From contig QAKV01000014.1 in NCBI GenBank assembly GCA_003343625.1, positions 1 through 20,968 on the forward strand: a stretch of 20,968 nucleotides of DNA. The letters are read 5' to 3'. The position numbers and the translations under genes are program-made. Positions within the stretch are counted from its first letter, which is position 1; each line of letters begins with the position of its first letter. This document shows, piece by piece, positions 14,698 through 20,968 of the stretch. Under the pieces are notes generated by a model. The model searched no databases. It was given only the letters and a program-made list of their open reading frames with translations, and was not told where the DNA came from. This DNA comes from Clostridiales bacterium (GTDB taxonomy: Bacteria > Bacillota > Clostridia > Lachnospirales > Lachnospiraceae).

Positions 14698-17115
14698 ATG
14701 GAAAGAGTTTACAATCCCAAAGAGATTGAAAAGAAGTGGCAGAAGATCTGGGAGGACGAAAAGGCTTTTGCCGCTACCGACGATTTCACCAGGCCCAAAT
14801 ATTATGCGCTGGTGGAGTTTCCTTATCCGTCCGGGCAGGGGCTGCATGTGGGCCACCCACGCCCTTATACGGCGCTGGATATCGTAGCCAGAAAGCGGAG
14901 AATGGAGGGGTACAACGTCCTGTATCCCATGGGTTGGGATGCGTTCGGACTTCCGACGGAAAACTACGCGATCAAAAATCACATCCACCCCAAGATCGTG
15001 ACGAAGAACAATGTGCATCGTTTCAAGGAACAGCTTCAGTCTCTGGGCTATTCTTTCGACTGGGACAGGGAGATTAACACGACGGATCCCAGCTACTACA
15101 AATGGACCCAGTGGATCTTTTTGAAACTGTTTAAGGCGGGACTGGCTTATAAGGCGGAGATGCCCATCAACTGGTGCACTTCCTGTAAAGTGGGGCTGGC
15201 CAATGAGGAAGTGGTCAACGGGCACTGCGAACGCTGCGGCGCGGAAGTAGTCCGCCGGGTCAAAAGCCAATGGATGCTCAAGATCACGGAATATGCCGAT
15301 AAGCTGATCGACGGGCTCGACGAAGTCGATTATATCGAACGCGTCAAGGTTTCCCAGAAAAACTGGATCGGGCGTTCCCACGGCGCGGAAGTGGACTTCC
15401 CCATCAAGGGGGAAAAGGAGACGCTGCGCATCTATACGACCAGACCGGATACCCTGTTCGGCGTGACCTATATGGTCATCTCCCCGGAACATCCCTATAT
15501 CGAAAAATTCGCGGATAAAATCCATAATATGGATGAGATCCGCGCGTATCAGGAGATGGCTGCCAGAAAATCCGATTTCGAACGCTCCGAGCTCGCGAAG
15601 GAGAAGACAGGCGTTAAGATCGACGGGCTGACGGCCATCAATCCAGTCAACCAGACGGAGATTCCGATCTGGGTTTCCGATTACGTGCTGATGAGCTACG
15701 GCACCGGCGCCATTATGGCCGTACCCGCCCACGATGAGAGGGACTGGGAATTCGCGAAGAAATTCGGCATGCCCATCATCCAGGTGGTGGAGAGCTCCAA
15801 AGGATCGGTGGATGTGAACGAAGCAGCTTTCACGGATGTGGCTACCGGCAGGCTGGTGAACTCAGGGTTCTTAAACGGCATGGAAGTGGAAGAAGCCAAG
15901 AAGGCTATCACGGAGTATCTGGAGAAGGAAGGGATCGGCGTTTCCAAGACCAATTATAAACTCAGGGACTGGGTCTTTTCCAGACAGCGTTACTGGGGGG
16001 AGCCGATTCCCATCGTGCGCTGTGAAAAGTGCGGTTATGTGCCGATTCCGGAAGAACAGCTTCCGTTGGAACTGCCCGATGTGGAGAGCTACATGCCCAC
16101 GGACAACGGGGAGTCCCCTCTGGCGGCCATGCGCAGCTGGGTGGAGACTACCTGCCCCTGTTGCGGAGGGCCTGCGCAGCGGGAGACGGATACTATGCCT
16201 CAGTGGGCGGGGTCTTCCTGGTACTTCATCCGCTATATCGATCCGCACAACGACAAGGCGCTGGCCAGCCCGGAAGCGATGAAGTACTGGCTCCCTGTGG
16301 ACTGGTACAACGGCGGCATGGAGCACACCACCCTGCACCTGCTCTATTCCCGGTTCTGGCACAAATTCCTCTACGACCAGGGTATCGTTCCCTGCCCGGA
16401 ACCGTATAAAAAGAGGACGTCCCACGGCATGATCCTCGGAGAAAACGGGGAGAAGATGAGCAAATCCCGGGGCAACGTGGTGAACCCTGACGACATTGTC
16501 AACGAGTTCGGCGCGGATACCCTTCGGACGTATGAAATGTTCATCGGCGCGTTCGACCTAAGCGCGTCCTGGAGCCAGGAAGGCGTGCGGGGATGCCGGA
16601 GATTTCTGGATCGCGTCTGGAAGCTTCAGGAATTGGTGACCGGGGAGTCAGGTTATTCCAAAGAGCTCGAGACGAAGATGCATCAGACCATCAAGAAAGT
16701 TTCCGGGGACTACGAAAACCTGAAATACAACACTGGCATCGCGGCTATGATGTCTCTGATCAACGATATGTACAGGGCTGGCAAGGTGACGAGAGATGAA
16801 TTTAAGACTCTCCTGATCCTTTTGAATCCTGTGGCTCCCCATATGACGGAAGAACTGTGGGAGATCATGGAATATGGCGGACGCCTGTATCAAACCCAGT
16901 GGCCTAAGTGGGACGAACAAAAGACCGTGGAGTCGGAGATCGAGATCGCGGTTCAGGTGAACGGAAAGGTTCGGGCTACGGTGAAGCTGCCTGCGGATGT
17001 TTCGAAAGACGATGCCATCGCGGCTGGAAAAGAAGCGGTTGCGGACAAACTGACGGGCAATATCGTGAAGGAGATATACGTGCCGGGCAGACTGGTCAAC
17101 ATCGTCTGCAAATAG
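14698..17115 (+). CDS. leuS: Leucyl-tRNA synthetase
   Basis: An 805-residue class I synthetase charging tRNA-Leu. The HIGH motif is HVGH (50-53), in a [12 protein letters not shown] context, and the KMSKS motif is exact at 586-590. The zinc-binding insert shows C160-x2-C163 and C177-x2-C180. The CP1 editing domain carries the threonine-containing TTRPDTLFG and the [19 protein letters not shown] signature, so proofreading of misacylated tRNA should be active. The C-terminal anticodon-binding domain ends with [14 protein letters not shown] and [15 protein letters not shown]. Length is normal for a bacterial enzyme. The ribosome binding site GGAGGAAG precedes ATG at 14698. Expression is controlled by the leucine T-box leader upstream, and a terminator hairpin follows the stop. 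Confidence 0.98.
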   Translation: MERVYNPKEIEKKWQKIWEDEKAFAATDDFTRPKYYALVEFPYPSGQGLHVGHPRPYTALDIVARKRRMEGYNVLYPMGWDAFGLPTENYAIKNHIHPKIVTKNNVHRFKEQLQSLGYSFDWDREINTTDPSYYKWTQWIFLKLFKAGLAYKAEMPINWCTSCKVGLANEEVVNGHCERCGAEVVRRVKSQWMLKITEYADKLIDGLDEVDYIERVKVSQKNWIGRSHGAEVDFPIKGEKETLRIYTTRPDTLFGVTYMVISPEHPYIEKFADKIHNMDEIRAYQEMAARKSDFERSELAKEKTGVKIDGLTAINPVNQTEIPIWVSDYVLMSYGTGAIMAVPAHDERDWEFAKKFGMPIIQVVESSKGSVDVNEAAFTDVATGRLVNSGFLNGMEVEEAKKAITEYLEKEGIGVSKTNYKLRDWVFSRQRYWGEPIPIVRCEKCGYVPIPEEQLPLELPDVESYMPTDNGESPLAAMRSWVETTCPCCGGPAQRETDTMPQWAGSSWYFIRYIDPHNDKALASPEAMKYWLPVDWYNGGMEHTTLHLLYSRFWHKFLYDQGIVPCPEPYKKRTSHGMILGENGEKMSKSRGNVVNPDDIVNEFGADTLRTYEMFIGAFDLSASWSQEGVRGCRRFLDRVWKLQELVTGESGYSKELETKMHQTIKKVSGDYENLKYNTGIAAMMSLINDMYRAGKVTRDEFKTLLILLNPVAPHMTEELWEIMEYGGRLYQTQWPKWDEQKTVESEIEIAVQVNGKVRATVKLPADVSKDDAIAAGKEAVADKLTGNIVKEIYVPGRLVNIVCK

Positions 17116-17162
17116 CAGGCGATGCAGGCTGCGGGCATACGAGAATCCACAGGAATACAAAT

Positions 17163-17204
17163 ATGGCGAGGGCGTATCCCTTTTGGGAACTCCCTCGCCA
17201 TTTT
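17163..17204. terminator. Terminator hairpin between leuS and the hxlR remnant
   Basis: ATGGCGAGGG (17163-17172) pairs with CCCTCGCCAT (17192-17201), with an inner stem TCCC/GGGA, and continues as TTTT. The T-run is short, so termination may be modest. It serves the end of leuS and perhaps the convergent gene. Confidence 0.6.
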
Positions 17205-17211
17205 ATGAGAA

Positions 17212-17517
17212 CTACAGCCGGTTTTTCTCGCCCCATTCGCACATCCCGTCCAAAATCGGCATGAGGGATTTCCCCCGTTCCGTCAGGCTGTATTCCACTT
17301 TGGGCGGGATCTGAGGATATTCCTTCCTGTTGACCAGACGGTCGGCTTCCAATTCTTTCAAAGTGGAACTCAGCGTCTTGTAGGAGATTTCACCGATATA
17401 TTTTTTCATTTCATTAAAACGCACGACACCGAACTCCATTAAAGTATAGAGGATGGTCATCTTATATTTGCCATTGATCAGCGATAGCGTGTAGCTGAAA
17501 CCGGTAGAAAAGGGAAT
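17212..17517 (-). pseudogene. HxlR-family winged-helix regulator, 5' end lost
   Basis: The frame encodes an HxlR-type DNA-binding protein: FSTGFSYTLSLINGKYKMTI, then LYTLMEFGVVRFNEMKKYIG, recognition-helix region ISYKTLSSTLKELEADRLV and the wing REYPQIPPKVEYSLTERGKSL. The homology starts at about 17517, immediately after an in-frame TGA (17520-17518), and this upstream part holds no normal start codon. The first ATG (17460) would drop the first helix of the domain and has no ribosome binding site. An 82-residue product from there is possible but unlikely to bind DNA normally. In this family the gene is typically divergent from a flavoprotein or reductase, and the remnant of just such a gene begins at the same point on the other strand. 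I infer that one deletion removed both 5' ends. Rare start codons cannot be excluded. Confidence 0.75.
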
Positions 17518-17932
17518 TCATGGCTGTAAAGGCTGTTTCGGCGGACATAGCAGCCGGGAATGTCCCTGCGTCCAGAAAGATGATATGGACAAAATTTATC
17601 CTGCGGTGAAAGAATGCGATATTGTTGCGCTCGCCACGCCTCTGTATGATTGGAATATGAGCGGCCAGATCAGAACGGCCATCGATCGGCTGTTCGCGCT
17701 GGAAGAGGGGGACGGCAATCTCCTCCGGGGACAGGGGAGATCCTGCGCCCTTCTGATGGCTGCAGAAGGCCATGGATTTGAGGATGTGGTTCTTTACTAC
17801 GAACATCTGGCCGAGCACCTGCGATGGAGAAATCTCGGCCATGTTCTTACAGGAGGAAATGGGGACATCGGCGATATCGAAGGGAAACCGGAACTCGGCA
17901 AAGCCTTTGACTTCGGAAAGTCGATTTCATAA
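17513..17932 (+). pseudogene. NAD(P)H-dependent flavoprotein (flavodoxin-like fold), N-terminus lost
   Basis: From 17513 the frame reads GIHGCKGCFGG, then CPCVQKDDMDKIYPAV, ALATPLYDWNMSGQIRTAID, LMAAEGHGFEDVV and finally GHVLTGGNGDIGDIEG. This matches the FMN-dependent reductase family from the CxGC motif to the end. The N-terminal 40 or so residues, which hold the first beta strand and the FMN phosphate-binding loop (GSPR-type), are missing; an in-frame TAG stands further upstream at about 17491. The first ATG is 17585, inside the family domain, and has no good ribosome binding site. A working flavoprotein is therefore not expected. Its 3' end overlaps the convergent lysR gene by six bases. 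The break coincides with the start of the hxlR remnant. Confidence 0.78.
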
Positions 17933-18826
17933 GGCGCGCTTTCCGGCAGCGCCGATATGTGTCCGGATCCGGTCATAAAACGCTTTTGCTGCGGGAGAAA
18001 AGGTGCGGTACTTTTTCGTCACGATGTATAAATCCAAGGAGAGCTCCGGGCTGATAGGACGGAAAGTCAGGTTTCGCTCTTTTGTATTCACCAGGTTGGC
18101 GAGACAGAGGGCGTAGCCCAAACCGCGCTCTACCAGAAAGGTGGCGTTATAGATCAGATTGTAAGTGGCTACTACATGGAGGAAGGGATCGGAGAAGCCG
18201 AACCAGTCCAGATCCTGATGGCCTTCGAAGAGCTGATCCGACAGGATCAGGGGCAGATTGCTGAGCTGATCGAGGTTCACGGATTCCCGGGCGGCCAGCT
18301 CGCAGTCCGAGGGCATCAACAGGCCGTAAATATCTTTTTTATGAAGATTTAGATAATCGTATTTTTCCTGGCGGATAGGGCCGAGCAAAAGCCCCATATC
18401 CGCCAGCCCTTTTTCGATGCGATCCAGCACGGCATCGGCGTTGCCGCTGTAAAAGCGGAACTGTACCCCGGGATGCTGTTCGTGAAAGTCGGAAATAATT
18501 CTCGCGATCCCGTCCATAGCGGTCGTTTCGGCGCAGCCGATGGTGATATCACCGGCCAGATCTTCCGCATCCGCGCGCAGCGCGGACTCTGTATTCTCCA
18601 GGAGCTCCAGGATCTCCTGTGCCCGGCTTCGGAAGAAAACCCCTTCCTCCGTCAGGGTCACCTTTCGCTTGCCCCGGATGAACAGTTTTTTGCCCAACTG
18701 TTTTTCCAGATCCATCATCTGCTTGGATAAGGTGGACTGGGTCACATACAGAGCCTGGGCGGCTTTTGTGATGTTCTGTTCCCGCGCGATGGCGAGAAAG
18801 TAGGATAAAAGTCTCGTTTCAATCAT
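17927..18826 (-). CDS. LysR-family transcriptional regulator
   Basis: A 299-residue regulator of normal length. Residues 1-60 form the winged helix-turn-helix (LLSYFLAIAREQNITKAAQA, VTQSTLSKQMMDLEKQLGKK, then VTLTEEG). The rest (about 90-290) is the two-lobed effector-binding domain (ITIGCAETTAMDG, FRFYSGNADAVLDRIEKGLA, DMGLLL). The effector is unknown. GAGGA lies about 10 bases upstream of ATG 18826. The gene is divergent from the Cys-rich small protein/DUF3737 pair and convergent with the flavoprotein remnant, so any of these could be, or have been, its targets. A consensus-like promoter and a dyad overlapping its -35 suggest autoregulation. Confidence 0.92.
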   Translation of the reverse strand: MIETRLLSYFLAIAREQNITKAAQALYVTQSTLSKQMMDLEKQLGKKLFIRGKRKVTLTEEGVFFRSRAQEILELLENTESALRADAEDLAGDITIGCAETTAMDGIARIISDFHEQHPGVQFRFYSGNADAVLDRIEKGLADMGLLLGPIRQEKYDYLNLHKKDIYGLLMPSDCELAARESVNLDQLSNLPLILSDQLFEGHQDLDWFGFSDPFLHVVATYNLIYNATFLVERGLGYALCLANLVNTKERNLTFRPISPELSLDLYIVTKKYRTFSPAAKAFYDRIRTHIGAAGKRAL

Positions 18827-18883
18827 GAGTTCCGGTTCCTCTTTTCAGCGATGCAGCGTTCTGTCCTTTTCGATTCCCAATCC

Positions 18884-18912
18884 ATTATAGCCGCTTTTAC
18901 CATTCCTGTAAA
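18884..18912 (-). promoter_or_regulatory. lysR promoter
   Basis: On the minus strand, TTTACA (18912-18907) and TATAAT (18889-18884) are separated by 17 bases. Confidence 0.75.
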
Positions 18913-18920
18913 CGATGGTA
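18898..18920. promoter_or_regulatory. Candidate LysR operator
   Basis: TACCAT (18898-18903) and ATGGTA (18915-18920) form an inverted repeat with an 11-base gap, a spacing usual for LysR-type sites. It overlaps the lysR -35 and lies 20 bases upstream of the -35 of the divergent promoter, so binding could repress lysR and activate the other side. Assignment to this LysR is inference. Confidence 0.45.
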
Positions 18921-18939
18921 TTCTATTATTAACAGCTAT

Positions 18940-18968
18940 TTGTAATTTAAATGGTGCCGGCCTATAAT
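18940..18968 (+). promoter_or_regulatory. Promoter of the small protein/DUF3737 unit
   Basis: TTGTAA (18940-18945), 17-base spacer and a perfect TATAAT (18963-18968). The start near 18975 leaves a 24-nt leader containing the AAAAGGAGG ribosome binding site. Confidence 0.75.
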
Positions 18969-18998
18969 TGAAGCGAAAGATGAAAAGGAGGTCTCCAT

Positions 18999-19295
18999 AT
19001 GAAACCTGAACAGGAATCCCTGGAAAGATGCCTCAGGGATTGCGGATTCGATGAGAAGGTCTCGCTGCAATGTATGAAATGCGTCAGAAACGAATGCAAG
19101 GCCGATTTGCTCTGTCTTTTGAACCGGCAGCGAAAAAAGCTGATGGATCAGCTTCATGCGGCACAGCGAAACGTCGACATTTTGGACTATATGATCCGTG
19201 CGGTGGAAAGCGGGGAGGCCTGGATGGGAGAGGAATCGTCGCCGGCATCGGACGATTCTGCGGCAAAAGGAGAAGAGACTCAAACGGAGGTATAA
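18999..19295 (+). CDS. Cys-rich small helical protein
   Basis: A 98-residue hypothetical protein with no signal peptide or membrane segment. The N-terminal third holds six cysteines (C11, C15, C25, C28, C33, C39). A charged helix with heptad-like leucines follows (about 40-72, LLNRQRKKLMDQLHAAQRNV to LDYMIRAVE), then a low-complexity acidic tail. The helix resembles a group of small clostridial proteins with an H..Q..ID.LDYLI pattern found near LysR and DUF3737 genes; that resemblance is from memory. The cysteines could bind metal or sense redox state, unproven. AAAAGGAGG precedes the ATG, and its stop is one base before the DUF3737 start, so the two are translationally coupled. Confidence 0.8.
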   Translation: MKPEQESLERCLRDCGFDEKVSLQCMKCVRNECKADLLCLLNRQRKKLMDQLHAAQRNVDILDYMIRAVESGEAWMGEESSPASDDSAAKGEETQTEV

Positions 19296-19296
19296 A

Positions 19297-20157
19297 ATGA
19301 AAATCATAGAGAATCAGACATTCGACGAAGAACGCGCGCTGTATGGCGAGAGAGACATTCTGGTGAAAGACTGCAGTTTCGATGGCCCTGCCGACGGCGA
19401 GAGCGCATTCAAGGAATGCTCGAACGTGCAGGTGGAGCGTGGTTTCTTTAATCTGCGTTATCCGTTCTGGCATGATCACGGGCTGAAAATCAGCGCTTCG
19501 GAGATGACCGAACTGTGCAGGGCGTCCCTGTGGTATTCCGATCATATCGAGATTACGGATACGAAACTTCATGGAATTAAGGCGCTGCGGGAGTGCGGCG
19601 ATGTGAAAATGGCGGATTGCGATATCGTTTCTCCGGAATTCGGCTGGTCGGTTCATAACATCGAAATGAAGGACTGCTCTGCGGAGAGCGAATATTTCAT
19701 GATGCGTTCTGAAGGGCTGCATTTCAGAAACGTGCGGATGAAGGGGAAGTATTCTTTCCAGTACATAGAAAATTCCGTTTTCGAGAACTGCCAGTTCGAT
19801 ACCAAGGACGCTTTCTGGCATGCGAAGAACGTAATCGTGCGCGACAGCGTGGTCAAAGGCGAATATCTGGCCTGGTACTGCGAAAACGTGACCTTTGAAA
19901 ACTGCAGGATCATCGGAACACAACCGCTTTGTTACTGCAGGAGGTTGAAGCTCATCGACTGCGAGATGATCGATACCGACCTGGCATTCGAACGTTCGGA
20001 AGTGGAAGCGTCGATCACAACGCCTGTGATCAGCATTAAGAACCCGTTATCGGGCCACATCACCGTTCCGGCCGTAGGGGAAATCATCCGGGATATCCAG
20101 GGGGCAGACGGAACGGTACGAGTTCAGAAGCAGGATGGGAAAACAGCCTGCGCATGA
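19297..20157 (+). CDS. DUF3737-family beta-helix protein
   Basis: A 286-residue protein of the DUF3737 family. Repeated short strands of the type V-x-F/V-x-D/N-C (ILVKDCSFDG, IEITDTKLHG, VKMADCDIVS, IEMKDCSAES, VTFENCRIIG, LKLIDCEMID) are spaced about 20 residues apart, as in a right-handed parallel beta helix. The family motif FWHDHGLKI is present. No signal peptide is seen, so it is cytoplasmic. Function is not established for the family. ACGGAGG (19284-19290) sits six bases before ATG 19297, one base after the stop of the small Cys-rich protein. It appears complete, but a truncated lysR begins within about 10 bases of its stop. Confidence 0.88.
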   Translation: MKIIENQTFDEERALYGERDILVKDCSFDGPADGESAFKECSNVQVERGFFNLRYPFWHDHGLKISASEMTELCRASLWYSDHIEITDTKLHGIKALRECGDVKMADCDIVSPEFGWSVHNIEMKDCSAESEYFMMRSEGLHFRNVRMKGKYSFQYIENSVFENCQFDTKDAFWHAKNVIVRDSVVKGEYLAWYCENVTFENCRIIGTQPLCYCRRLKLIDCEMIDTDLAFERSEVEASITTPVISIKNPLSGHITVPAVGEIIRDIQGADGTVRVQKQDGKTACA

Positions 20158-20165
20158 CGGATTGA

Positions 20166-20852
20166 AAGGAAATGAACGTCGAGCTGATCCGTCGGGAGAA
20201 CAGGCGGTTTTCCCTCACCCCGGCGGGAGAATACTTTTATTCCCACAGCAAGGCGATTCTGGAACAGGTGGACGATCTGATCCGTGAGGCCAAACAGCTG
20301 GGAGAAAATCAAGAACTCCGCCTCAGAATCGGATATCTGCGCTGCTACAGCGGGCTGGAACTGCATCAGGCAATAGCGGAATTTTCGGAAACTTATCCGG
20401 AAGTGGAGATCAATATCGTAAACGGAACCCATGAAGAACTCTACGACATGCTGAGGTTTGGCGGCGTAGATCTGGTTTTGAACGATCAGAGGCGGGCGTT
20501 TTCGGATCTCTATACAAATTTTGAGCTGATGCAATGCGGCTGCTATGTGGAAATATCGCGCCACAATCCGCTCAGCGGGCAGGATCATGTGCGTCTGGAA
20601 GAGCTGAAACGCATGCCCTGTATCCTGATCTCTTCCAGGGAGCAGCAGAACGTGGAGCAGGATTACTATCAAAACACCCTCGGCTTCGGCGGCAGTTATC
20701 TGTTCGCGGATAATCTGGAAGAAGGGCGCCTGATGGTGGTCAGCAATCGGGGATTTCTGCCGATCGAAAGCGTGGGCACGCTCCCGCCGGAAGGAGTTTC
20801 CGTGCGCAGACTCCCCGTCTTTCGGAATGGAAGGCAGATTCGCCGGAACTTT
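20166..20852 (+). pseudogene. LysR-family regulator fragment, 5' end lost and C-terminus abnormal
   Basis: From 20166 the frame reads KEMNVELIRRENRRF, SLTPAGEYFYSHSKAI, LRLRIGYLRCYSG, VDLVLNDQRRAFSD and VSNRGFLPIESVG, typical of a LysR protein from the end of the DNA-binding domain through the effector domain. An in-frame TGA (20163-20165) stands immediately before it, so roughly the first 36 residues, including most of the helix-turn-helix, are missing. After IRRNF (20841-20852) the homology stops where a terminator hairpin begins, and the frame stays open to the window end without a natural C-terminus. The ATG at 20172 has AAAGGA only one base away, too close for efficient use. It is not the 5' part of the intact lysR on the other strand. 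I read it as a decaying gene; an assembly join is the alternative. Confidence 0.75.
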
Positions 20853-20858
20853 TGGTGT

Positions 20859-20889
20859 AAACAGGTTGCGCTTATGCAACCTGTTTTTT
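20859..20889 (+). terminator. Intrinsic terminator
   Basis: AAACAGGTTGC (20859-20869) pairs perfectly with GCAACCTGTTT (20876-20886) around a six-base loop, and the T-run continues to 20889. It is a strong rho-independent terminator, placed where the truncated lysR loses similarity to its family. Confidence 0.88.
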
Positions 20890-20898
20890 ACGCGATAC

Positions 20899-20945
20899 AC
20901 CCGGCAGGCGGCTGCCGTGCTTGCACGAGCAGACATTTGCCGGGT
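20899..20945. repeat. Inverted repeat at the right edge
   Basis: ACCCGGCA (20899-20906) and TGCCGGGT (20938-20945) are exact complements. Inside lie two further short hairpins, GGCAG/CTGCC and GTGC/GCAC, the first competing with the outer stem. This could be a folded RNA or an intergenic repeat unit; the window ends too soon to tell. Confidence 0.4.
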
Positions 20946-20968
20946 AACGGACAGCGAACAGCGTATGC

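Noticed and set aside
17462..17842. 126-residue minus-strand open frame upstream of the hxlR remnant
   Set aside because: It is antisense to the flavoprotein remnant and shows no family features; its end only overlaps the HxlR frame by chance.
20124..20936. 270-residue minus-strand open frame
   Set aside because: The plus strand of the same region reads as a clear LysR protein; the minus frame has no recognisable features.
1..20968. CRISPR array, tRNA genes, prophage or transposon
   Set aside because: No regularly spaced repeats, cloverleaf genes, transposase or phage structural genes were found; the polymerase/YolD pair alone does not indicate a prophage.

Overview
The window looks like a chromosomal segment of an anaerobic, low- to mid-GC Gram-positive bacterium, most likely a clostridial lineage near Lachnospiraceae. 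The grounds are strong AGGAGG-type ribosome binding sites, sigma-A promoters, a leucine T-box leader, a Firmicutes-type SOS box, two ferredoxin-containing aldo/keto reductases, a Y-family polymerase/YolD pair and a DUF3737 gene. This placement is inference from gene content; no 16S or other phylogenetic marker is present. I see no CRISPR array, tRNA, rRNA or intact mobile element.

Layout, left to right. Positions 1-244 hold a leader or intergenic stretch with a good intrinsic terminator, then an ammonium transporter fused to a PII signalling domain (245-1993). A predicted SOS-controlled mutagenesis cassette follows: a UvrX-like Y-family polymerase (2060-3583) and a YolD-like partner (3609-4049). 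Next are two tandem aldo/keto reductases with C-terminal 2x[4Fe-4S] domains (4151-6438); the second lacks two of the usual catalytic residues. On the minus strand lies an aromatic amino acid operon, aroF-tyrA-aroA (9957 down to 6479), with a strong promoter carrying a near-palindrome between -35 and -10. Back on the plus strand is an EF-G-like paralogue with an altered G domain (10213-12303).

A 338-base non-coding stretch (12304-12641) contains three inverted repeats, an extended -10 promoter and a compact structured leader. It precedes a 546-residue membrane-anchored protein of unknown function (12642-14282). leuS (14698-17115) follows, preceded by a complete T-box leader that senses uncharged leucine tRNA.

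The right end shows gene decay. A divergent hxlR/flavoprotein pair is fused head to head by what looks like one deletion near 17515 that removed both 5' ends and the promoter region. A 5'-truncated LysR gene without a normal C-terminus lies at about 20166-20852. Between them is an apparently intact unit: a LysR regulator (minus) divergent from a Cys-rich small protein and a DUF3737 beta-helix protein (plus), with a shared promoter region and a dyad that could be the LysR operator.

No single element is a clearly new defence or mobile system. The best leads are the junction at 17515, the structured leader at 12559-12641, the Amt-PII fusion without T-loop tyrosines, and the redox-inactive-looking aldo/keto reductase paralogue.
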